Below are positions 53,761 to 62,904 of a stretch of DNA of 64,000 nt, in pieces (within the stretch, counting starts at the first letter, position 1; each line of letters begins with the position of its first letter). The stretch comes from Natranaeroarchaeum sulfidigenes (GTDB lineage: Archaea > Halobacteriota > Halobacteria > Halobacteriales > Natronoarchaeaceae): the NCBI RefSeq assembly GCF_017094485.1, contig NZ_CP064786.1, positions 372,001 to 436,000 on the forward strand, read 5' to 3'. The notes under the pieces are model-generated. The model saw only the letters and a list, made by a program, of their open reading frames with translations, made no database searches and had not been told where the DNA came from. The position numbers and the translations under genes were made by a program.

Positions 53761-54681
53761 ATGAGTGGGTGGTTGCGAAAGCAGTGGCGCAGGCTGTACG
53801 AGCGCCTGTTACGCAGGGAAATCGACGACGTTCCTACTCACGTCGCTGTTATTCAGGACGGTAATCGACGGTACGCCAGACGGCAGGGTGAGACGAAATC
53901 AAACGGCCACAGGAAGGGCGCACAAACAACCGAACAGCTACTCGAATGGTGCCAGGAACTCGGCATTCAGGAACTGACCGTCTACGCGTTCTCGACGGAG
54001 AACTTCGAGCGCCCGCCCGACGAGCGTGAGGCCTTATTTGATCTCATCGAGGACAAACTCCGCGAGTTCGCTGACGCCGACCGCGTCCACGAGAACGAGG
54101 TCTGTATTCGTGCACTCGGTGATATCGAACGCCTGCCGGACCGCGTACAGGAGGTCGTCGACTACGCCGAGGAGCGTACACGCGAGTATGAGTCGTTCGT
54201 TCTGAACATCGCACTCGCGTACGGCGGTCGATCGGAACTGCTCTCTGCGACACGGCGGATCCTTCAGCAGGTAGACGAAGGAACGCTTTCCCCCGACGAT
54301 CTGGATGTCGAGACCGTCGAGAGCCAGCTCTATGATCGCCCGGTTCGCGCCGTCGACCTCATCATCCGGACTGGCGGCGACGAACGGACGAGTAACTTCC
54401 TCCCGTGGTATGCCAACGGCAACGAGGCTGCGGTCTACTTTTGTACGCCGTACTGGCCGGAGTTCTCGAAGCCGGAGTTCCTCCGCAGTATCCGTACGTA
54501 CCAGCACCGCGAGAAAGCATGGCAGCGCACGCGACTCAGCCGCGCGCTGACACTCGTCAAAGGCCTCGGAGACACACGGGCCGAGGAGGCACGACGGATC
54601 CTCGATGGGTCGGACGACGTTCCAGACGTGGACGGAATCGGACCCGCGCTTCCTGTCGAGGACGACGCGGAATCAGCGTGA
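53761..54681 (+). CDS. uppS: Cis-polyprenyl (undecaprenyl-type) diphosphate synthase
   Basis: 306 residues from the ATG at 53761. Extends a prenyl diphosphate in cis to the long chain used for dolichyl phosphate, the lipid carrier of archaeal glycans. The signature IQDGNRRYARRQGETKSNGH carries the metal-binding D33, followed by VYAFSTENFERP, LNIALAYGGRSEL and DLIIRTGGDERTSNFLPW. An in-frame ATG at 53659 would add 34 residues of unlikely sequence. It overlaps the geranylgeranyl-reductase-like gene convergently by nine bases. Confidence 0.93.
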   Translation: MSGWLRKQWRRLYERLLRREIDDVPTHVAVIQDGNRRYARRQGETKSNGHRKGAQTTEQLLEWCQELGIQELTVYAFSTENFERPPDEREALFDLIEDKLREFADADRVHENEVCIRALGDIERLPDRVQEVVDYAEERTREYESFVLNIALAYGGRSELLSATRRILQQVDEGTLSPDDLDVETVESQLYDRPVRAVDLIIRTGGDERTSNFLPWYANGNEAAVYFCTPYWPEFSKPEFLRSIRTYQHREKAWQRTRLSRALTLVKGLGDTRAEEARRILDGSDDVPDVDGIGPALPVEDDAESA

Positions 54682-55806
54682 GAGCAGCGCGCCGAGTTGC
54701 TCGCGTGAAAATAGTGACGTGGGGCGGTCCATGTGGACGCCGATCTCGCCCGAGAGCGTGCGCAAACCCGCTCGTTGGATCGGTTCCGGGAGGCTGTACG
54801 CGCGCCGAAGTAGATGCCCCAGTTGAATCTCGCGAGACAGGTCCTCGCGCCACGCGTGTTCGTACGCCTGCAGGGTCGGCGGCCAGTCCGGATCGATCGT
54901 TCGCGCTGCATGATCGGCGGCAGTCATGCTGTAGAGGATTCCCCCGCCGGTGAACGGTTTGGTCTGGGCGGCGGCGTCGCCGATAAGAAAGCCCCGTCGC
55001 GTCGTGACGCGCTCGGGTGGGCCGATCGGGATCGCTCCCGAGCAGGTTCGATCGAGGTCGACGCCGTAGTCGCTTCGGAGTTGCTCGAACAGCTGCTGGA
55101 CGCCATCGCCGGGTGGAGCTGCCAGTCCGTACTCGACGCCGGCGTCGCCCCGCGGGATTCGCCACGCGAAAAAGCGCGGTGCGGTGAGATGGACGTCGAC
55201 GTAGTCGCCGGGATCGGGGGCTGGATCGAACCCCAACACGCCATGCAGGAGTTCGTCTGGCTCATCGAGACCGAGGGCATCCCGGACACGGGAACGGGGC
55301 CCATCACAGCCGGCCACCATCTTCCCTTCGACGGTAATCGTGTCTCTAGGTGTCGAGGCGGTCACTGTGGCCCGATCTTCGTGCTCTTCGATTTCCGTGA
55401 CGGTGTGGTGATCGCGGACGTCAGCACCGGCATCGCGTGCGAGGTCGGCGAGGTGGCGATCCAGTCCGACCCGGTCGATAACGTTCGAGATCGTCTCGTC
55501 CCGGTAGAACGGTTCCGCGTGGTCGAGCTGGCGTCCAGCCTCGCGAGCGCGTTCGTCTGTGGATTTCGCGGTGCGTTGCGGTTCGTCGACGTGGAAGCGT
55601 GCGCCACGGATCTCGTTCTGGAGGAGTTCCTGGCGCGCGTCAGGGCCAGTAAAGTCCCAGATGTCGGTGCTAACGTGGCCCGAACAGGCCAGCGGCTCGC
55701 CGATCTCTCCTTTCTCGAAGACGAGTACGTCGTGGCCCTCTTCGGCGGCGCGCCGGGCAAAGCGTGCTCCGGGCGGACCACAGCCGACAACGACGAAGTC
55801 GTACAT
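54673..55806 (-). CDS. Geranylgeranyl reductase family protein
   Basis: 377 residues. A FAD-dependent reductase that saturates isoprenoid chains, either of archaeol precursors or of dolichol. The dinucleotide motif is VVGCGPPGARFARRA (GPPGAR in place of the common GPAGS), then FEKGEIGEP, CDGPRSRVRDALG and GDAAAQTKPFTGGGILYSM, the reductase family's FAD block. Its convergent overlap with uppS, and the role of such reductases in saturating the alpha and omega isoprenes of haloarchaeal dolichol, suggest a dolichol-reductase role. The exact substrate is inference. Confidence 0.88.
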   Translation of the reverse strand: MYDFVVVGCGPPGARFARRAAEEGHDVLVFEKGEIGEPLACSGHVSTDIWDFTGPDARQELLQNEIRGARFHVDEPQRTAKSTDERAREAGRQLDHAEPFYRDETISNVIDRVGLDRHLADLARDAGADVRDHHTVTEIEEHEDRATVTASTPRDTITVEGKMVAGCDGPRSRVRDALGLDEPDELLHGVLGFDPAPDPGDYVDVHLTAPRFFAWRIPRGDAGVEYGLAAPPGDGVQQLFEQLRSDYGVDLDRTCSGAIPIGPPERVTTRRGFLIGDAAAQTKPFTGGGILYSMTAADHAARTIDPDWPPTLQAYEHAWREDLSREIQLGHLLRRAYSLPEPIQRAGLRTLSGEIGVHMDRPTSLFSREQLGALLSR

Positions 55807-55864
55807 TCGTTAGTTGTCTGTCAGCGGCTGGAAATATATACTCCCTGCGTTGCGGCTGTCTCGT

Positions 55865-56956
55865 TCAAGCAATCTTCGCCAAGTCCACTCGCTGGGGCTC
55901 TCCCAACTCGACACACTGATAGATCGCGTCGATCATCGCAACTGACGTAATCGCTTCCTCACCGGTTCGGATCGGGGCGTCTCCGCCGCGCACGACACGG
56001 TTGAAATACACGAGTGGTCGATCGTGGGCTCCGATCTCTTCGTCCGGGGTGACGTCTATTTCCTCCTCGACTACATCGCCGCCCTCGTCGGTGGCCAGCG
56101 TTACTGTCGACGTACCGGCCTCGGTCCAGTCCCAGCGGATCGCACCTTCGGTTCCTTCGATTTCCGTGACATCCCGCTCCTCGCCGTGGGTTCCGGACGC
56201 CCGCTCGTAGGTTACCCGTACATCGTGCTCGTCGGTACGGTACACGAGCGTCGCACCGCCGTGTGTTTCGACATCGAACGGAATTTTTTCCGGATCCACG
56301 CCAGTCTCGGGCTGGGCAGTCCAGGCATCCATGACGTCGATGCGGTCAGGATCGATGAGATCGTCCAGCGCTGCGAACTCGTAGGGCCCCCAGTCCATGA
56401 TGATGCCGCCGCCGCCTTTCGAGCTGTCGAGGAACCACTTCGACTCCGGCTGATACTCGATTCCAGGGCGGCCGCGCTGTCGACGCGTACTCCAGGTGAC
56501 GTGGTACGGCTCGCCGATTGCCCCATCGTCGATCAGTCGCTTGACCCGCTCGGTGCCGGGCGTTCGATAGTGGCGACAATTGCAGGAGCCAAGAATTCGA
56601 TCGGCCTCCGCTGCGGTTGCGAGCATCGATTTAGCTTCGTCGAGGGTTGGTGCCAGTGGTTTCTCACAGAGCACGTGTCGGCCGCTTTCGAGGGCCGCAA
56701 TCGTCTCATCGTGGTGTGTGAATGGGGGCGCTGCGACGACGACGAAATCGTTCGGGTCGACCGGCTCGGCCAGCATCGACTCGCTGTCCTCGTAGAGACG
56801 GACATCGTCGACGGCCGCTGCGAACCGCTCGCGGGCCTCTGGAGTCGGGTCCGCTGCAGCGATCTCGATCTCGTCGGCGTTCGGTAGCAATCCGACGGAG
56901 TCGGCGTGATTGCGGGCGATTGCACCGGCTCCGATGAAATAGATCGTCGGTGACAT
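55865..56956 (-). CDS. Gfo/Idh/MocA-family sugar oxidoreductase
   Basis: 363 residues. The N-terminal Rossmann domain (YFIGAGAIARNHADS) binds NAD(P), VLCEKPLAPT is the family EKP motif, and the C-terminal alpha/beta domain contains GGGIIMDWGPYE, the substrate-binding region. Family members oxidise or reduce sugars, inositols or their nucleotide-linked forms. It lies beside UDP-glucose dehydrogenase and near glmS/glmU, so a role in nucleotide-sugar or surface-glycan chemistry is reasonable but unproven. Confidence 0.87.
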   Translation of the reverse strand: MSPTIYFIGAGAIARNHADSVGLLPNADEIEIAAADPTPEARERFAAAVDDVRLYEDSESMLAEPVDPNDFVVVAAPPFTHHDETIAALESGRHVLCEKPLAPTLDEAKSMLATAAEADRILGSCNCRHYRTPGTERVKRLIDDGAIGEPYHVTWSTRRQRGRPGIEYQPESKWFLDSSKGGGGIIMDWGPYEFAALDDLIDPDRIDVMDAWTAQPETGVDPEKIPFDVETHGGATLVYRTDEHDVRVTYERASGTHGEERDVTEIEGTEGAIRWDWTEAGTSTVTLATDEGGDVVEEEIDVTPDEEIGAHDRPLVYFNRVVRGGDAPIRTGEEAITSVAMIDAIYQCVELGEPQRVDLAKIA

Positions 56957-57116
56957 ACCGCTTACTTCTCGCGCTCGGAGAAAAAACGATACGGTGCATC
57001 CAGCGACAGCGATCTGCTACCGATGATCGCCGACGGGTCGGTACCATTGCCCCGTTCTCTTCGGTTGGATACCACATCGACCGCATGTCCCCTCGGTGAT
57101 CAGCGGCTGGTGTTCC

Positions 57117-58403
57117 TTACCACGTCAGACCTTCATACGTGAGATCGTTGCTAGGCGCAACGATCCGTCGGCCGTCGATCACCACGGGTTCGGCCATCGT
57201 CTCGAACGCGTCTCCAAGTGTTGCGAACTCGTCCCAGTCGGTCACGACGAGTGCTCCCACAGCGCCGTCGAGCGCTTCTGCTGGTGAGTCCGCGTACTCG
57301 ATATCCGGGAAGTGCTCGCGCATGTTCTCGGTCGCAACGGGATCGTAGCCGACGACCTCGGCACTGCGCTCCTGAAGTCCCTCGATGATCGGGATCGCCC
57401 GCGAGTTGCGTGTATCGTCGGTGCCGGGCTTGAACGCCAGGCCGAGGACGGCGACGCGTTCGCCTTCGACATCGACGTGCTCCTCGAGGAGATCGAGCAT
57501 GCGCTCGGGCTGGTGGTCGTTGAGTTCGATTGCGGCATTGAGTACGGGTGGCGTGTAGCCCTGGTTTTCGGCGGTCGCGATGAGCGCCGCGACATCTTTC
57601 GGGAAGCAGCTTCCCCCATAGCCAACGCCGCTTCGGAGGAAGCGCTCACCGATACGGTCGTCCATCCCGATCGCGTCGGCGACCTCGTAGGCGTCAACGC
57701 CGAACTCCTTGCAGACGTTGCCGATGTCGTTGATCAGCGATATTTTCGTTGCGAGAAACGCGTTGTTGGCGTACTTGATCAGCATCGCCGTGTCGGGATC
57801 AGTCCGGACGACGTGTGCGTCGTGGTCGGCCAGCAGTGGCTCGTAGACGGCTTCGAGGCGTTCTGTTGCCCACTGTTCGTCCGCGCCGAGGACGATCTTC
57901 TCGGGGGAAAGAAAGTCCTCGACTGCGGTGCCCTCACGCAGGAACTCCGGATTCGTCGCGACGCTAATCCTGCCAGTAGTGTCTCCGGTCGCGTCGAGCA
58001 CTGCTGTCCTGACCTCCGCGAGCGCGGGCGGCGTGATCGTGCTCTTGACGACGACGAGATGATCGTCGTCTGTCCCGTCCAGTACCTCGCCGGTCATCTC
58101 CGCGGCCGCGGCAAGCGGTGCGGCGTCGATACTCCCGTCCTCGCGCGAGGGCGTCTGGATCGCGAGGAAGGTAACCTCTGCCTCGGGAACTCGCTCGTAG
58201 CTCGTGGTCGCGCGGAGACGGTCGCCCGCGTGCTCGGCGATGAGGTCGTCGAGCCCCGGTTCGTGGATGGGTGCCCGGCCGTCGTTGAGCGCTGCGACGA
58301 CCTCCTCGTCGATATCGATCGCCAGCACGTCATGACCCAGATCGGCGAGACAGGCGGCGAGCGTCGTCCCGACGTAGCCGCTCCCGATGACGTTGATTTG
58401 CAT
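57117..58403 (-). CDS. aglM: UDP-glucose 6-dehydrogenase
   Basis: 428 residues. Oxidises UDP-glucose to UDP-glucuronate in two steps. The N-terminal NAD-binding motif is NVIGSGYVGTTLAACLADLG; the catalytic cysteine is in GVGYGGSCFPKDVAAL; the C-terminal UDP-binding domain has LAFKPGTDDTRNSRAI. In Haloferax volcanii the orthologue AglM supplies hexuronic acids for S-layer N-glycosylation. The gene symbol rests on that resemblance. The context (uppS, glmS) agrees with a glycan role. Confidence 0.92.
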   Translation of the reverse strand: MQINVIGSGYVGTTLAACLADLGHDVLAIDIDEEVVAALNDGRAPIHEPGLDDLIAEHAGDRLRATTSYERVPEAEVTFLAIQTPSREDGSIDAAPLAAAAEMTGEVLDGTDDDHLVVVKSTITPPALAEVRTAVLDATGDTTGRISVATNPEFLREGTAVEDFLSPEKIVLGADEQWATERLEAVYEPLLADHDAHVVRTDPDTAMLIKYANNAFLATKISLINDIGNVCKEFGVDAYEVADAIGMDDRIGERFLRSGVGYGGSCFPKDVAALIATAENQGYTPPVLNAAIELNDHQPERMLDLLEEHVDVEGERVAVLGLAFKPGTDDTRNSRAIPIIEGLQERSAEVVGYDPVATENMREHFPDIEYADSPAEALDGAVGALVVTDWDEFATLGDAFETMAEPVVIDGRRIVAPSNDLTYEGLTW

Positions 58404-58587
58404 ACTGTAGACGTGTCAGTCACAATAATAGTGTGTTGCGGTCTCTGCTCCGAGGTCATCAGGCACGGCACGACTCTTTCAGCCAGCAGTCGCCTCCACC
58501 GAGCGCATCGGGTTCGGAGTGTCGGTTCGTACACACCGCTCGCCGAGGGAGACCAATCTTTGTACCCGGATGATCAATGGGCTACAT
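58404..58587. promoter_or_regulatory. Divergent region between aglM-like and MoxR genes
   Basis: 184 bases between two outward-facing genes. ACAATAATAGTG at about 58422 is the most TATA-like block and lies about 25 bases before the aglM start on the minus strand. For the MoxR gene no clear TATA box is visible. I see no operator or small gene. Confidence 0.35.
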
Positions 58588-59544
58588 ATGACGATGCGTA
58601 TCGACGAGGCGAGTGCACAGTGTGATGCTGTGTTGACCGAGGTCGAAAACGCGGTTATCGCTGACCGTTCGTTTCTCGAAACGGTGCTTCTTGGTGTGCT
58701 CGCCAGGGGGCACGTCCTCCTTGAGGACGTTCCGGGGACCGGAAAAACACTGACTGCCCGAAGTATGGCCACGGCACTGGGGCTGTCGTTTTCACGGGTG
58801 CAGTTTACTCCTGATCTCCTCCCGGCAGATGTAACCGGCACGCACGTATTCAACGAGCGCGATCGCACCTTCGAGTTCAATGAGGGGCCGATATTCGGAA
58901 ACGTCGTGCTCGCTGACGAGATCAATCGGGCGCCACCGAAAACCCAGAGCGCCCTGCTGGAAGCGATGGAAGAGCGTCAGGTCACAGCCGATGGGGACAC
59001 TCGCGAACTTCCGGACCCGTTTTTCGTCATCGCGACACAGAATCCCGTCGAACAGGAGGGAACCTTCGCCTTGCCGGAGGCACAGATCGATCGGTTCGCC
59101 GTGAAGGCCAGCATGGGGTATCCGAGTTACGAGGGGGAGGCGGAACTCTTGTTCCGCCGAGATGGTCGAGAGGAACGGAGTCCGTCCGTCGATCCTGTAC
59201 TCACTCCCGATCGTGTTCGCGCGCTACAGCGTGTCCCGGAGACCGTCCGCGTCGACGAGGATCTCATTCTGTACATGCTCGATATCAGCCGCAGAACGCG
59301 GGAGGAGTCACGTGTGAGTGTCGGCGTGTCGCCGCGCGGTGCACAACGACTGTTCGAAACGGCACGGGCTCGGGCAGTTATCGAGGGTCGCGAGTACGTA
59401 ACACCAGATATCGTGAAAACAATCACCGAACCGGTGCTCGCTCATCGGCTCGTTTTGACTGCTGATGCACGCGTGAACGACGTGGAGAAACGGGAGGTGA
59501 TCGACAGCGTGCTCGAACAGGTCGAAGTTCCGACCGTCGACTAG
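58588..59544 (+). CDS. MoxR-type AAA+ ATPase
   Basis: 318 residues from the ATG at 58588; an ATG at 58594 is also possible. MoxR ATPases act as chaperones for maturation of metal- or vWA-containing complexes. Walker A is EDVPGTGKT, Walker B is ADEINRAPPKTQSALLEAME, sensor 1 is ATQNPVEQEGTF, followed by LPEAQIDRFAVKASMGYP. In most haloarchaea it lies in the same operon as DUF58 genes; here it converges on them, overlapping by four bases (CTAG). Together they form one functional unit on two strands. Confidence 0.92.
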   Translation: MTMRIDEASAQCDAVLTEVENAVIADRSFLETVLLGVLARGHVLLEDVPGTGKTLTARSMATALGLSFSRVQFTPDLLPADVTGTHVFNERDRTFEFNEGPIFGNVVLADEINRAPPKTQSALLEAMEERQVTADGDTRELPDPFFVIATQNPVEQEGTFALPEAQIDRFAVKASMGYPSYEGEAELLFRRDGREERSPSVDPVLTPDRVRALQRVPETVRVDEDLILYMLDISRRTREESRVSVGVSPRGAQRLFETARARAVIEGREYVTPDIVKTITEPVLAHRLVLTADARVNDVEKREVIDSVLEQVEVPTVD

Positions 59545-60035
59545 CGGAGTGATTCCAGCAACAGGACTGCAGCGAGCAATAACAAGAACAGGGCCGTGAT
59601 CGGTTGGTCGCTGGTGCCGGTCATGTACAGTCCGTATGCGATGCTAACCGTTATGACGCCAACCCCAGTGCTCGCGGCTATGTGGGCCGCTTCGAGACGT
59701 CTCGTGTCGGCCTCACGTCCCAGTTGGTTCCCGATGCTGATCGCGTTCGTGCCGATATCCCACGCCAGTACTGCTGCAGTAACACTGCCAAGTATCGGAC
59801 CAACAGCCGTGGTCTGTACACCAGCGAGAATCGCGCCCACGAACAGACCGAACGCGCCCACAGTGACTGCAGTATACAGTCCACGGATGAGCCCCACAAA
59901 GACGAGAACCAGTCCTACTGCGCCGATAGCGAGGGCCGGCCACGAGTAGAACGCGCTGAGCCCGAACGCAACGACCGCAGCACACCCTGCTCCCAGGCTA
60001 CTGAGCTGTACTGGATCTCGATCAATGGGGTTCAT
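59541..60035 (-). CDS. Membrane protein of the MoxR/DUF58 cluster
   Basis: 164 residues from the ATG at 60035, chosen because it overlaps the stop of the DUF58 gene in an ATGA. About five to six hydrophobic segments cover the whole sequence with a small loop near IGNQLGREADTRRLEAAH. Small proteins of this kind accompany MoxR and DUF58 genes in haloarchaea. Function is unknown. Confidence 0.7.
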   Translation of the reverse strand: MNPIDRDPVQLSSLGAGCAAVVAFGLSAFYSWPALAIGAVGLVLVFVGLIRGLYTAVTVGAFGLFVGAILAGVQTTAVGPILGSVTAAVLAWDIGTNAISIGNQLGREADTRRLEAAHIAASTGVGVITVSIAYGLYMTGTSDQPITALFLLLLAAVLLLESLR

Positions 60036-62002
60036 CGCGACCACCGCTCGTTGAATCGGGCAAGCGTGGCAGTAATCGAGTCGTCCCATTCCCAGTCGAT
60101 AACCGGAATCCCGTTGCTTCGCAGGGTCGTGAGTCGAAGTCGTCGGGCGACCTGTGCAAATCGCTGTGCAGTCGTCTGGCTGGCGGTCGGGTCGAGGCTG
60201 ATCACCGTGACTGGGTAGCCGCGTTCGTCGAGCCGCCTGGCAAACTGGCTGCCGAACTCGTCACACAGCGGTGTGAGAACGATTACCTGTGTGCCCGCAG
60301 ACAGTCGTTTTCTGAGGCGGTTGCGGTGTCGAACCACCACTGAACGGGTCTTCCTCGGAACCGGGGAGAATGCAGGATGCGTTGCGAGCAGTTCTCGTGC
60401 GGTGTCCCTGTGATCAACACCGGAGCCTGGGGCGAGCCAACAGGAGCTGTCGCCCAGTGCAGCGATCCCCACTGTGTCTCCCGAATCGGCCAGCGTCACG
60501 AACAGCCGTCCGGCGGCGTCGACCGCACGGTCGAGTGCATGTTCGGCGTACGGCTCGGGCGAGAGATACGCTTCCTCGCGGGTATCAACCACGATGACGA
60601 CGCTCGCGGAACGCTCGTTTCGGAACTCGACTGTCGTGAGCTCACCTGTCCGTGCGCGACGGTTCCAGTCGATTCGACTCATTGGGTCGCCTGGTCGGTA
60701 CTCTCTTGTCGCATAGAACTCGACCCCGTCTCCGCTGGTAGCGGTCTCGATGTGACCGACTTGCTGCGTCGCCTGTGCTCGAAGTGGGATCGGCTCGGTT
60801 ATCGCTCGGAGCGACGGAATACAGGTTAGCGTTGTTTCTGTGCTGAGGCGTCGCTCTTGCTCTTTTGCGGACGTAAGGTCGCGTGCGATCAGCGTCGCTG
60901 GCCCAAACGTATGGACGCCTCGACGGGTAGTCACTGCATAGGTGTACGATCGACTCTCTCCCGCCCGCAGTGCCGTGCCGATACGCGGTGAGCTATCCGT
61001 CACGGCGAGCGATTCTGGGACACCGTCGACGAGTCGCAGATCCGCCAGCGCCTGCTCGCTGTCGTTTGTGATGGTGACCGTTACCTCGACCTCCTCACCC
61101 GGTTCCGGCCGCTCATTACTGAGCGTCCGAGAGAGGGAGACACTACCAGGCGGCAGCGCCGATGAGCGGGCGTACGCAGCGTAACCGATGCCGACAGTCC
61201 CGGCAAGCAGTACTGCAGGCTGTTCGACGAGAATCCCGACGCCGATGCTCACCAGTGCAACGACACTGACGCCTGTCCAGTGCCCTGTCGAATGTGTTGC
61301 ACGTCTGAGGGCGTCTTTCGGCTCGTGTCTGTTGCTGGTGTCGTCAGTCCGTCCCGTGGACCGCTTCCGTGATGTCTCCACACTGGATTCCGTTCGTCGA
61401 TCTTCCTGTGTTCGCGGTTTCTTGGTCGCGTCTTCGTTCGAGGGCGATGCTACGCCAGCAGCCGCGGCAATCGCGTCGACGGTGTGTCGAACACCGCGCT
61501 CAAACGGCGACTCTTCTCGAAATGCGTTCTGGACGCGTACACGGAGTGGTGGTGTCGGTGCCTGTTCGCCACCGATACACGCAGCCGCGTAGATATCATC
61601 AGTCCACGTTCCTGCCTCGACTGCCTCCTCAGCCTCGGCTGTGGAATACGACCCGTACTGAGCAAGTACAGTAACGGCAGCCTCACGGAGTCCCGTCCGA
61701 AGACGAGCGCGGGGAAAGTAGAGCCGCTTGGTGCCGAGAAACCGTTCGAGTTCGTCTTTTAACTCCTCACCTGGTGGCGAGGTCGAAATCGGGAGTTCCG
61801 GGTCAGGAGTCACAGCCTCATCCCGGTCCTCGCGCCAGCGACCCAAAATAACGCGAAGCGCCTGTAGTATGACTATTCCACCGACTACAGTGATCAGTAC
61901 CTGATCGAGAGTGACCGCTATCAGCCCGGGAGAGATGATCGCAAGTAGACTAGCCCCCAGGGATAGAATACCGATACCAAGCGCGACGTGCCGATAGTTC
62001 AC
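60032..62002 (-). CDS. DUF58 protein with N-terminal membrane and helical extension
   Basis: 656 residues. The C-terminal half has the DUF58/vWA-like block: EFYATREYRPGDPMSRIDWN, then RSASVVIVVDTREEAY with the metal-site-like D-T-R-E, and GIAALGD. Before it come CARDB-like beta domain residues (about 280-360) and a two-helix membrane hairpin (about 236-275). The N-terminal 200 residues have their own two-helix anchor and a helical domain ending GTWTDDIYAAACIGG, which resembles a separate small gene that usually precedes DUF58 in haloarchaea. So this looks like a fusion. It overlaps the DUF4129 gene by four bases. Confidence 0.8.
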   Translation of the reverse strand: MNYRHVALGIGILSLGASLLAIISPGLIAVTLDQVLITVVGGIVILQALRVILGRWREDRDEAVTPDPELPISTSPPGEELKDELERFLGTKRLYFPRARLRTGLREAAVTVLAQYGSYSTAEAEEAVEAGTWTDDIYAAACIGGEQAPTPPLRVRVQNAFREESPFERGVRHTVDAIAAAAGVASPSNEDATKKPRTQEDRRTESSVETSRKRSTGRTDDTSNRHEPKDALRRATHSTGHWTGVSVVALVSIGVGILVEQPAVLLAGTVGIGYAAYARSSALPPGSVSLSRTLSNERPEPGEEVEVTVTITNDSEQALADLRLVDGVPESLAVTDSSPRIGTALRAGESRSYTYAVTTRRGVHTFGPATLIARDLTSAKEQERRLSTETTLTCIPSLRAITEPIPLRAQATQQVGHIETATSGDGVEFYATREYRPGDPMSRIDWNRRARTGELTTVEFRNERSASVVIVVDTREEAYLSPEPYAEHALDRAVDAAGRLFVTLADSGDTVGIAALGDSSCWLAPGSGVDHRDTARELLATHPAFSPVPRKTRSVVVRHRNRLRKRLSAGTQVIVLTPLCDEFGSQFARRLDERGYPVTVISLDPTASQTTAQRFAQVARRLRLTTLRSNGIPVIDWEWDDSITATLARFNERWSR

Positions 62003-62904
62003 GGATCCTCCTCCGCGTATCGGTTCTCGATCCGTCGGAAGATCGTAATCGCCTGCCGTTCCCGCTCTTCGGATGGTTCTGCGTTGCCGTATCGTACATC
62101 CTCGAACAGACGAGTGAGTTCAGTTACATCGGCACGGCCGAGACCCGTCTCGACGGCAGCATCGGCGAACTCCCCCGGAGTACTTGATTCGGGGGTATCG
62201 ACATCGGCCAACTCGGCCATTTCACGCCAGGTTTTGTACACCTCATTATCGACATCCACCTCCGCTTCAAGCCGGTCAGCGGCCCGTCCTGCTGCTCGGC
62301 CGATGGCCGCAGCGTTCTCACCGCCCCCAGTGGACTGTTGTGTAGACTCGTCGCTGTCGTCGGTTGGGGTTCTCAACAGCGCAAGGACCCCACCGATGAC
62401 GGAGAGTCCCACTATGAGCACTACCAGTAGTGCTGATGGGGATGGTTGCGTTGGATCGACACCGGTCCCATCGCCCCACCCCTCGCCGCTACCGTCACCG
62501 ACCGGAGTCTCGTCTCCTGGTTCCAGTTCCGGTACGTCCGGAGGGATAGCTGTCGGGTCCAGAACTGTTGAAAGAAGGTACAAGACCACAAGTGAGGCGA
62601 CGATGACGAGGAACATGGCAAAAGCCTGTCGCCGGTAGATAAGCACGTACGCAATGAGCCCTACTAGCAGGGCGACGGCGAGAATCGCGAGTATTTCATC
62701 GAGGAAGGGAATCGTGATCGTCTCGCCGGGGGGTGATTCCGATTGCGCGACTGGTACTACCCCGCTGCCACCGTCACCATCCCCAATCGTTCCGTCTCCA
62801 CCACCCCCCTCGGGCTGGATCGTCGATTCGAGCGTTGCTGCTGCGTAGGCGACTGCAAAAATGGCCATTCCGGCGATTATCGCCGATCGAGTGGACTCAT
62901 TCAT
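61999..62904 (-). CDS. DUF4129-type membrane protein
   Basis: 301 residues. An N-terminal helix, a glycine-rich external stretch, two further helices (about 66-85 and 92-112), a second Gly/Ser/Pro-rich linker, a helix near 158-178, and a C-terminal cytoplasmic domain (about 210-301) with VYKTWREMAELADVD and DVTELTRLFEDVRYG that fits DUF4129, usually the tail of transglutaminase TgpA proteins. No transglutaminase domain is attached. It heads the operon with DUF58 and the small membrane gene. Confidence 0.8.
   Translation of the reverse strand: MNESTRSAIIAGMAIFAVAYAAATLESTIQPEGGGGDGTIGDGDGGSGVVPVAQSESPPGETITIPFLDEILAILAVALLVGLIAYVLIYRRQAFAMFLVIVASLVVLYLLSTVLDPTAIPPDVPELEPGDETPVGDGSGEGWGDGTGVDPTQPSPSALLVVLIVGLSVIGGVLALLRTPTDDSDESTQQSTGGGENAAAIGRAAGRAADRLEAEVDVDNEVYKTWREMAELADVDTPESSTPGEFADAAVETGLGRADVTELTRLFEDVRYGNAEPSEERERQAITIFRRIENRYAEEDP

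Noticed and set aside
57312-58625. Long plus-strand frame of 437 codons opposite the UDP-glucose dehydrogenase gene
   Set aside because: The minus-strand gene has complete catalytic motifs; the plus frame is rich in unlikely residues and has no family signature.
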